Assembly (NCBI GenBank): GCA_025210525.1
Contig: JAOARP010000031.1
Coordinates: forward strand, 62,001-126,000
DNA from: Marinisporobacter sp.
GTDB lineage: Bacteria > Bacillota > Clostridia > Peptostreptococcales > Thermotaleaceae
DNA: 64,000 nucleotides
Direction of reading: 5' to 3'
Shown piece after piece: positions 7,842-17,543 of the stretch (position 1 is the stretch's first letter; the number at the start of each line of letters is the position of its first letter). A program made the position numbers and the translations under genes. The notes beneath the pieces are model-generated. The model was not told where the DNA came from. It did no database searches and was given only the letters and a program-made list of their open reading frames with translations.

Positions 7842-10800
7842 TTATATTTCCTTCTTTTTTAAAATATTGAATTTCACAGTTGTTCCTATATTTTCAGTGC
7901 TTATAATCACTAATCCCTTTCCATAAAATTCAATCAATCTTCTATTAATATTCTTAACCCCTACCCCTTCTTTATGTCCTGTACCTTTTAAAAGATTTTG
8001 GCACTTTTCTTCTGCCATGCCTACCCCATCATCTCTTACTTCAAAATAGATAAAATTGTCCTTATTTTTTATTTTGATCCATATATTTCCGCCTCCATAT
8101 TTTTGTAAAATCCCATGCTTAATAGCATTTTCAACAATTGGCTGAAGAATCAAATGAGGAATACAACCATCTATCTTTTCATTGATTTCATAGATGACAT
8201 TTATTTTATCCTTAAAGCGTGCCTTTTCTATTTCTAAATAAGCTTTTATAAGTTTGATTTCTTTATCTATAGAGATAAAGGAATTTCCTTCCTCTATATT
8301 GAAGCTATTGCGTAAAAATATACTTAAGTAGTCTATTAGTTGACTTGCTTTTTCAGGATCTTCTGTGCATAAAAAAGAAATAGTATTCAGTGCATTATAG
8401 AAAAAATGAGGTTTTATTTGTGCTTGTAAAAAAGCTAACTCACTAGCTTTTTTGGCTGCTTCTAATAATTCATTTTGATCTAGCAATTGCTCTGCCAGTA
8501 TACTTAATTCCTCAGCTTGCTTTTTTAATAATATATTCTTTTCAAAAAGCTCTTCATTTTTCTTTAGAATTTCCTTTTTTTGAATAGTAATTTGCTCTGT
8601 TCTTAATGTTACTTCCTCTTCAAGGTACTTTTGTTGCTTTTTCAAAAGGCGAATTCTTGTAAAATGTCCTCCAAACAAAATCCCTACTAATACAAATATA
8701 CCTAATATTCTAACCCACCAAAGCTTCCACCACGGAGGAAGTATAGTTATTTTTAAACATGCTCCTTCTTCATTCCATATGCCATCATCATTTGATGCTT
8801 TCACGCGAAATATATACGTACCTGGATCAAGATTAGTATATTGGACATTTTGTGTTGGATAATCTGTATATATCCAATCTTCGTCAAATCCTTCAAGGAT
8901 ATAAGCGTAGTTATTTTTATCAGCTTGTCTATAATTAAGGGCTGCAAATCTCACCCCAAAGGTAGCATCTTTATAGCTTAAGGTAATCTTATCCGTATCA
9001 TAAATAGGTTTTGTAAGAATTTCAGATTCCATAGGCTTTATTATCTGATGCATTACTCTAAGCTCAGTAAAATAAACAGGCGGGATAAATTTACTCTTTA
9101 CGATTTTCTTAGGATCTATAATACTAAGTCCTCCAATTCCACCAAAATATAATTCTCCCTTCTCCCCTTTTAAAAAAGATCCTTGATTAAATTCATCTCC
9201 CTGCAAACCATCTCTTACATCATAGGTTTCAAATATTTCTTTTTTAGGGTCAAATTTATTAATCCCCTGATTGGTACTAATCCATAAAAATCCATCCTCA
9301 TCTTGAACAATACCATATAACTCTGGATTTGAAAGTCCATCCTTTTGAGTATAATATTTGAATTGACCCGTTTTTTCATCCAAACGATTTAAACCACCCC
9401 CATATGTACATATCCAAAAAACACCTTTCTTATCTTGATAAATAGCTGTTACATCATTGTGACTTAAGGTATTTGAATCATTCCATGATCTTTGATAGCG
9501 TTTGAATTCATTTTTTCCATTTATTATATTTTCAGAAGAAAGCATACTAATGCCTCCTCCCCATGTTCCAATCCATATATTTCCCGAATCATCCTCCATA
9601 ATAGTTTTGATGAAATTATCTCCAAGGCTTTTATCATTCTTAGAATCATGTAGATATTTTTTAAAATTTAGATTTCCCTTTTCAAGATCATCTAGATCAA
9701 GTCTGTTAAGACCGCCTCCCCATGTTCCTATCCACAAGATTCCTCGGCTATCTTCACAGATAGACATAATTGAATTACTTCCAAGACTTTTAGGATCATT
9801 CACGTCATGGTTATATCTTAAAATTTCAGGATTACTTTTACTTCGTTCTTTATTTTTTATACGATTGATTCCATTTTTCCACGTTCCAATCCAAATATCT
9901 CCCCTTTGATCTTCTTCCATGGTCCAAATTGTATTTCCACTTATGCTCTTTTGATTTTTCACATCGTTTATAAGCTTTGAATCAACATCTTTTTTATCCT
10001 TTAGTCTGTTTACTCCTCCATTCCACGTTCCAATCCAAAGTATTCCATCTCTGTCTTCAAGGATGGATAATATAATATCACTATTTAAACTATTCTCCTT
10101 CTCCTTTTTATATTCAAGGATAGAAAAGCCTTTATTCCCATAATCCATCTTGTTTAAACCACTACCATAGGTTCCAATCCATAATAATCCTTGCTGATCT
10201 ACATAAAGGGATCTTACGTCATCTCCACTTATACTATTTTCTTCTGTCTTAGATGTAAAAATTTGAAAATGATCCTTTTCATCCATTCGAATAAGTCCTC
10301 CACCATTAGATCCAATCCAAATATTCCCCTTTGTATCTTCTACTATAGAGGACACAGACTTATCAAATACAATCAGTTCCTTTCTTTCTTCATATTTAAA
10401 ATGATCAAAACCAGTTTCTTGATCATCTAACCGATTTAATCCTTTATCCGTACCTATCAATAATCCTCTTTTCTTTGATTTAAAAATAGATAAAACATTG
10501 TCGCTAGAAATACCTTTAGGATTTTGAGGATCAAATTGAAAGTGAGTAAAACCCAACTCTTTATTCTTTAAATCTAAAAGATCAAGTCCTCCTCCATTGG
10601 TAGCAATAAAAAGACGCCCTTTATCATCTTCATATAAGTCTTGAATATAATTACTACTAATGCTATTTTCTTTATTTCTATCATGCTTATACCTTTTAAA
10701 TATAAGCTTATCTTCTTTTGGATTACAGCTACTTAGTCCTCCATTTCTCGTTCCTACCCATAAAATACCCTTTGAATCCAAATGAAGACTTCTTACATTA

Positions 10801-11204
10801 TTATCACTTAATGTATTATCATCCTTAGGATCAAATCTATAATTGATAAATTTTTCTGTTTTTCTATCAAACTTACTTAATCCTCCATTTGTTCCTACCC
10901 ACATGGTATTTTCATCATCAAACAATATAACCCATACAGAATTATCTGCTAAAGAATTAGGCTTGTCTAACTCTGTTTTAAAGGTATAAAACTCATGTCC
11001 ATCAAATCTTGTTAATCCTCCTTGGGTACCAAACCATAAAAATCCCATTTCATCCTGAGCAATTACATTTATGGATACCTGGGGAAGTCCTTCTTCTCTA
11101 CTGATGTGTTCAAAATAGAAATTGATTTCCTCCCCATTTACCGCAACAGGAAAACACATGAGCAAAAAGAATATAAAAAGAATATATCGCTTCATATTTT
11201 TCAC
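7842..11204 (-). CDS. Membrane sensor histidine kinase with 14 propeller repeats, Y_Y_Y domain and LytS-type kinase
   Basis: The 1120-residue protein starts at GTG 11204, which has GGAGG 9 nt upstream and overlaps the stop of the response regulator gene (GTGA). After a signal/anchor segment there are 14 copies of the WIGTxxGGLxRxD propeller motif (about 45-690), enough for two seven-bladed propellers. Next come a Y_Y_Y domain (YAYILEGFDEDWIYTD; PGTYIFRVKASN), a membrane segment (WVRILGIFVLVGILFGGHF), a coiled coil, a His_kinase box with phospho-acceptor His933 (KPHFFYNALNTI), and an ATPase domain with ENAIKHG and DDGVGM. The sensor domain is expected outside the cell. This architecture resembles Bacteroides hybrid sensors for polysaccharides, but no receiver is fused; the ligand is unknown. 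Confidence 0.9.
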   Translation of the reverse strand: MKNMKRYILFIFFLLMCFPVAVNGEEINFYFEHISREEGLPQVSINVIAQDEMGFLWFGTQGGLTRFDGHEFYTFKTELDKPNSLADNSVWVILFDDENTMWVGTNGGLSKFDRKTEKFINYRFDPKDDNTLSDNNVRSLHLDSKGILWVGTRNGGLSSCNPKEDKLIFKRYKHDRNKENSISSNYIQDLYEDDKGRLFIATNGGGLDLLDLKNKELGFTHFQFDPQNPKGISSDNVLSIFKSKKRGLLIGTDKGLNRLDDQETGFDHFKYEERKELIVFDKSVSSIVEDTKGNIWIGSNGGGLIRMDEKDHFQIFTSKTEENSISGDDVRSLYVDQQGLLWIGTYGSGLNKMDYGNKGFSILEYKKEKENSLNSDIILSILEDRDGILWIGTWNGGVNRLKDKKDVDSKLINDVKNQKSISGNTIWTMEEDQRGDIWIGTWKNGINRIKNKERSKSNPEILRYNHDVNDPKSLGSNSIMSICEDSRGILWIGTWGGGLNRLDLDDLEKGNLNFKKYLHDSKNDKSLGDNFIKTIMEDDSGNIWIGTWGGGISMLSSENIINGKNEFKRYQRSWNDSNTLSHNDVTAIYQDKKGVFWICTYGGGLNRLDEKTGQFKYYTQKDGLSNPELYGIVQDEDGFLWISTNQGINKFDPKKEIFETYDVRDGLQGDEFNQGSFLKGEKGELYFGGIGGLSIIDPKKIVKSKFIPPVYFTELRVMHQIIKPMESEILTKPIYDTDKITLSYKDATFGVRFAALNYRQADKNNYAYILEGFDEDWIYTDYPTQNVQYTNLDPGTYIFRVKASNDDGIWNEEGACLKITILPPWWKLWWVRILGIFVLVGILFGGHFTRIRLLKKQQKYLEEEVTLRTEQITIQKKEILKKNEELFEKNILLKKQAEELSILAEQLLDQNELLEAAKKASELAFLQAQIKPHFFYNALNTISFLCTEDPEKASQLIDYLSIFLRNSFNIEEGNSFISIDKEIKLIKAYLEIEKARFKDKINVIYEINEKIDGCIPHLILQPIVENAIKHGILQKYGGGNIWIKIKNKDNFIYFEVRDDGVGMAEEKCQNLLKGTGHKEGVGVKNINRRLIEFYGKGLVIISTENIGTTVKFNILKKKEI

Positions 11205-12325
11205 GCAAAAAGGCCTCCTCTCAAAGCACTTTTTACATTTTTTTTCATTTCTTCTGATACTACTGTTTCAAATTCGTTTTCTAAAAGATTCACATAATCT
11301 TCATAATACTTTTTTATTTCCTCTTGCTCATTTAACCCTATCAATATTTCTATTAATTTTTTATAAGCTTTCTCGCATAAGGGATGATACTCAATTAGCT
11401 TTTTCATTGTTTTACTTGCTTTAATAAAATCTCCATCCTCTATATATCTTTTAGCTATTTCAAATTGCAAACTTGTATATTCATTTTCAAACCATATGGC
11501 TCTAGGCGCTCCCCATTCATATGCCATATCTTTTAAATATTGGCCCTTATATGTATTTGCTAGTTGAAGCAATGCTTGGATTGTTTTTTCCTGAATCAAA
11601 TTTATTTTTTTACTAAAATCAATAAAATCAACTTGATTCTCCTCAATATCTATATAATAACTTTCTTTATCTCTCACCAAAAAATGTTCCACTCCATTTT
11701 TTTCCAATTCTTTTCTAACGTAATAACATGTTGTATATAAATTACTAGATGCATTTTTTCTAGTTTTTTCAGGCCACAATCTATCTAAAATCATTCCTCT
11801 AGAAACTTTTTCACCTTGATAATGAATCAACAAAGCAACTAATTCCTCCGCTTTTTTCGTCCTCCATTTAATCATTTTTCCGTCCTGCGATTTACATAAA
11901 AATCCACCAAATCCTTGGATAAATATTTTTCTATTTTGTATATCTTCCTTTGCCATTTGTTTTTTTCTGTATATATGATTTAACTGTTTATTCATCTCTT
12001 CTACATCAATAGGCTTTAATAAATAGCTTATTGCATGGACCCGAAAAGCTTCTAAAGCATATTGATCATAAGCTGTTAAAAAAACAATATCTGTTCCTAT
12101 ATATTGATCAATGATTTTTTCTGCTAATTCTAATCCATTTATTCTGGGCATTTCTATATCTAAAAAAACAAGATCTATCTTTTCTTTCGTATTTTTAAAA
12201 AATTCTAATGCCCTTTCTGGTTCAGTAAATGTATCAATCAATTCTATATAATCTATTTTATTTAAAACTCGTTTTAATCGCTCAAGAGCTATATATTCAT
12301 CGTCTATAGCAATTACTTTAAGCAT
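11201..12325 (-). CDS. Response regulator with receiver, winged helix and BTAD domain (SARP type)
   Basis: The protein has 374 residues. The receiver domain (1-120) has acidic residues D8/D9, phospho-acceptor D56 (FLDIEMP), T84 and K104 (LLKPID). It is followed by a Trans_reg_C-type winged helix (about 150-225: EELVALLIHYQGEKVSRGMI; ASSNLYTTCYYVRKEL) and a bacterial transcriptional activation domain of TPR type (about 235-360: VDFIDFSKKI, then GDFIKASKTMKKLIEYHPLCE). Such SARP-like regulators bind direct repeats. It overlaps the sensor kinase start by 4 nt, so the two are co-translated and probably form one two-component system. LytS-type kinases usually partner LytTR regulators, so this pairing is less usual. 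Confidence 0.9.
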   Translation of the reverse strand: MLKVIAIDDEYIALERLKRVLNKIDYIELIDTFTEPERALEFFKNTKEKIDLVFLDIEMPRINGLELAEKIIDQYIGTDIVFLTAYDQYALEAFRVHAISYLLKPIDVEEMNKQLNHIYRKKQMAKEDIQNRKIFIQGFGGFLCKSQDGKMIKWRTKKAEELVALLIHYQGEKVSRGMILDRLWPEKTRKNASSNLYTTCYYVRKELEKNGVEHFLVRDKESYYIDIEENQVDFIDFSKKINLIQEKTIQALLQLANTYKGQYLKDMAYEWGAPRAIWFENEYTSLQFEIAKRYIEDGDFIKASKTMKKLIEYHPLCEKAYKKLIEILIGLNEQEEIKKYYEDYVNLLENEFETVVSEEMKKNVKSALRGGLFA

Positions 12326-12417
12326 ATATCTAAACCCCTTTCAATCTATATGTCCTATATTCTTAAAATCTATCATACCATAGGCATTTATAGGTTGCAC
12401 ATAGTCCTTTTGAAATA

Positions 12418-12458
12418 AAAAATCACCCCTTCAATACAGAAAGAGTGATTCTTTACTT
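12418..12458 (-). terminator. Intrinsic terminator after phosphodiester glycosidase gene
   Basis: AATCAC and GTGATT pair around an 18-nt A/C-rich loop. On the minus strand the hairpin is followed by TTTTTTATTT. It lies just past the stop codon at 12463. Confidence 0.6.
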
Positions 12459-12462
12459 TTAT

Positions 12463-15288
12463 TTATTTTTCATCTAAAGGAAGTATTTCATAAGTTACTT
12501 CGCCATCATTTACAGTAAATAATATCATTTTAGGAGTATTCAATCCATCTAAGTCTGTACCCATAATATAAGCATTTAAATTCATATAATGGATTCCTTC
12601 TTCTGGATATGCTGAGAATATCTCATTCTCCCCTGTTACTACCCAAACATCTACATTCTTCTCTGTCTTTAATTTTTTAAGGGTATCCTTAAATAATTTT
12701 TCTTCTAGGCTATCTTTAAAATTAAGAGGTTTTGGTAACGTAACAAACACATTTTTACTCTCTACATTGTTTACTGTATTTAAAAACCAACTCCATTGTT
12801 CAAAATTAGTTTCTCGTAAACCACCTTTGCTATTATCTAGATTGATAAATAAGGTATTCTTATGTCTGCTAGAACCATACCCCTCTCCTACTGTAATACT
12901 TGGATGCTCCAATTGATCTTTAATAATCGGGTCTATTGCTTCTGTAAATAAATTCATCTCTCCCATTCCATTAGAAAAATCAGCAATTTTTTGTGCTAAA
13001 TGATTTTCCCCTAGTGGATCTATTGGAATATGTCCATTTACAAATAATCTAAAGGAAGAGTTTCCTTTCAACTCTGATTTTTTATTTCTACTATCTATCA
13101 GCTTATCTATTTTAGGAATGCTTCCTGTAAATTTATTTGGATAAAAGGCAGTTAATTGATCAACATAAATTTTCCCTATATCCTTTGAAAGGATATTTGT
13201 CTCAACAACATATATTCTTTCAAGCTTAAAAGGAGTATTTATACTTTTAGGAATAGTAGTTTCAACAAACTTCCATCCTTCCCAATCAATACTAGGTACC
13301 AATGTGATATTTGTACTATTTCCATCAACCTTTGCTACCTTTGCCTTTAGCATATGACCACTTTCATTGCCATAAACCCACAACCCTATTTTTTCAGGCA
13401 TCTTTTCAAAGGGGATTCCTCCATCATTAAAGACTAAGTAAGCAGCCCGAGTTACATCTGTTGTTGTAAAATCATAAGCTATCTCTCCTGAAAACTTTCC
13501 TGCCTTACTATTTTCAGATAAATTATATCCTCCTGTTACCTCCGCTGGATAAGATAAAAATGCTCCGTTATTCTTTTCAAAATCGTCTACGATTTCTTCC
13601 TTTGCACCTACTACTATTGGAACAAAAGTACTAAGTCCCTCAAAAGATACCTTCATAAGCCCTTGTCCTGATTCGTTAGCACTTTTAAAATAGCCTTCAC
13701 CATCTATACTTCCTAAATTAGATGGAAGATCTACACGTAATTCATTTATATTTACAGTTGCACCATAACCATCTTCATCCATCACCTTTACTTTTAGTGA
13801 TTTCTTTTTATTTTTATCTATATATATCTTTGATGGAAATACCTTTAGACTAACAGGGTCATCAATTATACGAATCGGTAGACTTGTATATTTCCCTTCA
13901 TACTCTACAGCAATACCTCCAACTCCCCCTTTAGTTCCTTTGAAGGTATTATTATTAAATTCACCCTCTACACCACTAACCATCAATTTTACCTTACTAA
14001 AATCTATTGTTGCTGGATTATAATTTTCATCATACGCCTTTATCTTCAGTTGTTTTGAAGTATTGATGAGCATATTTTCATCTTTCGATTCTAATATAAT
14101 TCCTCCTATTTTTTCAACCTTAGGGGCAGTGCTTACAGCACCAATACCATTCATAATCCTTCTTTCACTACCTCCAGAAGGATGATTGATTACTTTTTTA
14201 TTTTCTTCACCAAGAGGTCTTACTACCATATCTGTAGAACCACCTCCATCAAAATTAATGGCATTATAGGCTCCAAGAGAAATCATAATTTGTCCTAATT
14301 CTCCTTGGCTTACCCCAGTATATGATTTAGTTCTACCGTCAATAGTTACAAAAAAAACCTGGTCTTCATCTCTTGATATGCCTAGGGCAGTTCTTGGATG
14401 CTTTCCTTTTATGTTCATATAGTGATCATTCATAGCCATGCCATCTTTAACAATAATAGATCCACCCCCAACAGCTAACGCTAAATCCTCAAAATCAGGA
14501 TTTGTCTCAGCGGAGAAGTTTATAGGATCTCCAAGCACAAAATTTTGTCCAATCTCTATAGCTTTTTGTCCTGCTGCAAATAAGACATATCCATCTTTAG
14601 GTATATAGCTCCCTGTTCCTGCTTGTACCATATCATAAATCTTATTATCTTTAATAATGAGTTCTATTCCACTTGCAAGCTTTGGACTAAGGGCTGGTGC
14701 TTTTTCTCCCCATTTTGGCGTATAAAGAATGCATGTATTTTCATAATCTGATTCTTTATTTACTGCAAGAACTGCTAGCTCAAATCCAGTATTTTCATTT
14801 GTTATGGCAATTTTAGAGTTTGTCCACCCTCGAACAAAAGGAACTTTTCCCTTTGATAAATTAAAAGTAGGGACAGTATGCTCCTTATAAGAGGTTGTTG
14901 TAAGGAGTTCACCATTCTTTACCATAGGTCCAATCGTTGCAGCAGTCTTCATACTAAAGAAGTCTCCATTTATGGCTCCTACAATATTTTCTCCTTGTCC
15001 TGCCAATTCTGATAATCTAGCCTTTTGATTTAATCCATTTGGATGGAATAACAAATCTAAATTTGTATCTGTATCTTCTAAATTCACTCGAAGAACATTT
15101 ACATTAATCCATCCACTATCTGTAAACTTACGTATTTGCTCATGCTTAATCCCTTTTCCTATGTAGTTTTCATTCTTCTCTTCATAAGCAGAATAATTCC
15201 AATCTGCATAAACAAAGCTTGGTATATTCACAAAGGTAATGGAACACGCCAAACCAAAAGAGAAGAGTATTTTTTTCCATTTTTGCAT
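12463..15288 (-). CDS. Secreted phosphodiester glycosidase family protein, 941 aa
   Basis: An N-terminal signal peptide (FSFGLACSITFVNIPSFVYA) is followed by a phosphodiester glycosidase (NAGPA, formerly DUF2233) domain at about 90-385, with GAINGDFFS, the RTALGISRD segment and the family signature FDGGGSTDM. Two immunoglobulin-like/invasin-type segments follow (about 390-560), then a jelly-roll-like carbohydrate-binding segment (about 565-710). The C-terminal part (about 740-930: LFVNGHIPIDP, FINLDNSKGG, VFVTLPKP) resembles the calcineurin-like phosphatase module seen in similar clostridial proteins, but I cannot see its metal ligands clearly. The protein probably acts on cell-surface glycan phosphodiesters. 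No LPXTG motif or SLH domain is present. Confidence 0.85.
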   Translation of the reverse strand: MQKWKKILFSFGLACSITFVNIPSFVYADWNYSAYEEKNENYIGKGIKHEQIRKFTDSGWINVNVLRVNLEDTDTNLDLLFHPNGLNQKARLSELAGQGENIVGAINGDFFSMKTAATIGPMVKNGELLTTTSYKEHTVPTFNLSKGKVPFVRGWTNSKIAITNENTGFELAVLAVNKESDYENTCILYTPKWGEKAPALSPKLASGIELIIKDNKIYDMVQAGTGSYIPKDGYVLFAAGQKAIEIGQNFVLGDPINFSAETNPDFEDLALAVGGGSIIVKDGMAMNDHYMNIKGKHPRTALGISRDEDQVFFVTIDGRTKSYTGVSQGELGQIMISLGAYNAINFDGGGSTDMVVRPLGEENKKVINHPSGGSERRIMNGIGAVSTAPKVEKIGGIILESKDENMLINTSKQLKIKAYDENYNPATIDFSKVKLMVSGVEGEFNNNTFKGTKGGVGGIAVEYEGKYTSLPIRIIDDPVSLKVFPSKIYIDKNKKKSLKVKVMDEDGYGATVNINELRVDLPSNLGSIDGEGYFKSANESGQGLMKVSFEGLSTFVPIVVGAKEEIVDDFEKNNGAFLSYPAEVTGGYNLSENSKAGKFSGEIAYDFTTTDVTRAAYLVFNDGGIPFEKMPEKIGLWVYGNESGHMLKAKVAKVDGNSTNITLVPSIDWEGWKFVETTIPKSINTPFKLERIYVVETNILSKDIGKIYVDQLTAFYPNKFTGSIPKIDKLIDSRNKKSELKGNSSFRLFVNGHIPIDPLGENHLAQKIADFSNGMGEMNLFTEAIDPIIKDQLEHPSITVGEGYGSSRHKNTLFINLDNSKGGLRETNFEQWSWFLNTVNNVESKNVFVTLPKPLNFKDSLEEKLFKDTLKKLKTEKNVDVWVVTGENEIFSAYPEEGIHYMNLNAYIMGTDLDGLNTPKMILFTVNDGEVTYEILPLDEK

Positions 15289-15485
15289 GATCTATTTCTC
15301 CTTTCCCCATCTTAAATAATATAAAATCATTCCCTTAAATTAGACGAAACTTTAAAAACTATTGTTCCATACTAATTAAAGTTATCCTACAATCTAAAAT
15401 GTTATTATTGATTGTCACAAATCTACCTCCATTATATCAATATAATATGAAAATAAGGTTACGAATAGATTACAATAATATGTAA

Positions 15486-15526
15486 AAAATGGACCATTAC
15501 TAAATAAGTAACAGTCCATTTTTTAT
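15486..15526 (-). terminator. Intrinsic terminator after ndoA
   Basis: AAAATGGAC/GTCCATTTT with inner TTACT/AGTAA arms forms a long hairpin. It is AT-flanked on both sides and lies directly past the ndoA stop codon at 15528. Confidence 0.75.
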
Positions 15527-15527
15527 T

Positions 15528-15878
15528 TTAAAAATCTATTAATCCAAAGCTAATCAGTAATGCTTCATTTACCTTATCCATCATTTCATCATCAGAGTGC
15601 CCTATTTTTTCTCTCAATCTTCTCTTATCAATAGTTCTTACTTGTTCTAACAACACCACTGAGTCTTTTGTCAATCCATATTCTGAGGCACTAATTTCAA
15701 TATGTGTAGGAAGCTTTGCTTTATTGATTTGTGAAGTGATTGCAGCTACAATCACAGTGGGACTATATTTGTTTCCTATGTTGTTCTGAACTACAAGAAC
15801 CGGTCTTATTCCTCCTTGTTCAGATCCAACAACAGGACTGAGATCTGCATAAAAAATATCTCCTCTTTTTACAATCAC
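15528..15878 (-). CDS. ndoA: EndoA/MazF-type mRNA endoribonuclease toxin NdoA
   Basis: From GTG 15878 the protein is 116 residues, the usual length for Bacillus NdoA, and starts (M)[20 protein letters not shown]. The [12 protein letters not shown] and [19 protein letters not shown] blocks are the conserved MazF/PemK core that cleaves mRNA. A longer frame from 15923 would add 15 residues inside the antitoxin gene and is rejected: GGAG sits 10 nt before the GTG. The start lies 1 nt after the antitoxin stop. The partner antitoxin is directly upstream, and both sit after alr as in Bacillus. Confidence 0.93.
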   Translation of the reverse strand: MIVKRGDIFYADLSPVVGSEQGGIRPVLVVQNNIGNKYSPTVIVAAITSQINKAKLPTHIEISASEYGLTKDSVVLLEQVRTIDKRRLREKIGHSDDEMMDKVNEALLISFGLIDF

Positions 15879-15879
15879 A

Positions 15880-16155
15880 CTACTCACACTCCGCAAGCTT
15901 TGCTTCATAGCTATATAATGCATCCGTATCCATATCTAATCCAACTTCTGATAAAGCTAAATTCATAGCCCCCATTTCCCTATACCCATTTTTCATGCTT
16001 TCCCTTATTTGAATCTTACGCCTCTCTCGAATATATAATTTCATTGCTTCTCTAATAAATTCGCTTCTGTTTTTTTTATCCATTGCTACAATATCATCTA
16101 CTTCTTGTAAAAGAGTATTGGGTAAACTAATCATAATTCGTTTGGACTCAGCCAT
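15880..16155 (-). CDS. ndoAI: Ribbon-helix-helix antitoxin EndoAI (NdoAI)
   Basis: The 91-residue protein has an N-terminal ribbon-helix-helix ([19 protein letters not shown], then [19 protein letters not shown]) as in the MazE-like EndoAI antitoxins of Firmicutes. It neutralises NdoA, encoded 1 nt downstream, and RHH dimers of this kind can bind DNA. An RBS (GGAGGTGCCCAT) precedes the ATG. A perfect palindrome at 16221-16240, next to a good promoter, is a candidate site for autoregulation. Confidence 0.92.
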   Translation of the reverse strand: MAESKRIMISLPNTLLQEVDDIVAMDKKNRSEFIREAMKLYIRERRKIQIRESMKNGYREMGAMNLALSEVGLDMDTDALYSYEAKLAECE

Positions 16156-16220
16156 ATGGGCACCTCCTGAAATTTTGAGAATAAATATATCTATTTATAA
16201 AGGCATTCGTATCCACCTTA

Positions 16221-16273
16221 GTATATATTAAAATATATACCACATTATATACTATTCATTATAAGTGTGTCAA
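16221..16273 (-). promoter_or_regulatory. ndoAI-ndoA promoter with start-site palindrome
   Basis: On the minus strand TTGACA (16273-16268) and TATAAT (16249-16244) are 18 bp apart. Immediately downstream, 16221-16240 is a perfect inverted repeat with 9-bp arms GTATATATT and AATATATAC around AA. It overlaps the expected start of transcription, which suits a repressor operator. Confidence 0.65.
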
Positions 16274-16311
16274 TATAACCACTTTTTTATACGGGATTTC
16301 CAAAATTTACA

Positions 16312-17487
16312 TCACCCTTGTACATAATCTTTTATTTTAATAATTTCATTATTTTTTACATAAACTCTTGGAATACGTCTTCCAACCATACATACAATTT
16401 CATAATTAATTGTGTCCAATAAATTTCCAACATCATCTGCTAATATAGTATTATTACCATCTGTTCCTATTAAAATCACTTCATCTCCAACTTTAACATT
16501 TTCTACTTCTGTTACGTCAAGCATACATTGATCCATACAGATTCTACCTACAACAGGGACTTTTTTCCCCCCTACCAAAGCTTCTGCTTTTCCTGATAGC
16601 ATTCTTGTAAATCCATCTGCATATCCAATAGGAATGGTGGCAATCTTTGATTTTTTATCTGTTACATATTTCAATCCATAACTAATACCCATCTCTTCAT
16701 CTAATTCTTTTACATGACTGATCTTTGCTTTAAGGCTAAGGGCTGGTTTTAGCTTAATTACGTCTTTTTTTACTTCATAAGATGGATACAAGCCATAAAG
16801 AATCACTCCAGCACGAACCATATCCAAATTCATCTCAGGTAAATCAATAATGGCTGCACTATTAGATACATGCTTTATAGGTATATCTATACCTTCTTCC
16901 TTTATCTTATTTGAAAAGTTTATAAACTTTTCGTATTGCTGATAAGTAAAAGCTTTATCTGTTGCATCTGCCACTGCAAAGTGTGTAAACATCCCTTCTA
17001 TGACTACGTTAGGAAGACTGTCTATTTCTTTTACAATAGCTATAGAAGTTTCATCAGGCTTTAGTCCTATCCTGCTCATTCCTGTATCCAATTTAATATG
17101 AAAGATGATTTCTTTTTCTAATGCTTGTGCTTTTTGTGAAAATTTCTTTGCTTGTTCTAATGAATAAACCGTTTGTATAATGTTATTTTCTATAATTTCT
17201 TCAGCATTATTCTCTGGTGTATATCCTAATATTAATATAGGAATATCTTTGTACACTTTTCTTAACTCTAATGCTTCTGAAAGGGTAGCAACAGCAAATC
17301 GATCTGCTCCATTTTGAAGAAGTGTTTCTCCAATTTCTACAGCTCCATGACCATATCCATTGGCTTTAATCACAGCAGTTACTTTTGCATCTTTTCTTAC
17401 AACTCTTCTAATTTCTTTCATGTTGTGAGCAAAATCATCTAAATTGATTTCAGCCCACACAGGTCTTGTTTTTTCTAATGATAACAT
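16312..17487 (-). CDS. alr: Alanine racemase
   Basis: The 391-residue protein has the PLP-binding lysine K41 in TAVIKANGYGHG, the LDTGMSRIGL and HVSNSAA blocks of the TIM barrel, and the catalytic tyrosine segment ISYGLKYV, followed by GYADGF and GRICMDQCM in the C-terminal beta domain. It interconverts L- and D-alanine for peptidoglycan. It lies 57 nt after the GerS/YdcC-like lipoprotein gene and before ndoAI, a conserved order in Firmicutes. In C. difficile the gerS gene is also paired with an alr gene. Confidence 0.96.
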   Translation of the reverse strand: MLSLEKTRPVWAEINLDDFAHNMKEIRRVVRKDAKVTAVIKANGYGHGAVEIGETLLQNGADRFAVATLSEALELRKVYKDIPILILGYTPENNAEEIIENNIIQTVYSLEQAKKFSQKAQALEKEIIFHIKLDTGMSRIGLKPDETSIAIVKEIDSLPNVVIEGMFTHFAVADATDKAFTYQQYEKFINFSNKIKEEGIDIPIKHVSNSAAIIDLPEMNLDMVRAGVILYGLYPSYEVKKDVIKLKPALSLKAKISHVKELDEEMGISYGLKYVTDKKSKIATIPIGYADGFTRMLSGKAEALVGGKKVPVVGRICMDQCMLDVTEVENVKVGDEVILIGTDGNNTILADDVGNLLDTINYEIVCMVGRRIPRVYVKNNEIIKIKDYVQG

Positions 17488-17543
17488 TTTTATCCCCCCA
17501 TTTTTTTTATGTATGTTATCCTTTGTAACCTAAGTAAAAAAAA

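Noticed and set aside
9502-9909. 135-residue plus-strand ORF
   Set aside because: It lies opposite the propeller repeats of the sensor kinase, mirrors their repeat pattern, and has no ribosome site.
15879-15923. ATG 15923 as start of ndoA
   Set aside because: It lies inside the antitoxin gene and adds 15 residues absent from NdoA; GTG 15878 fits the family start.
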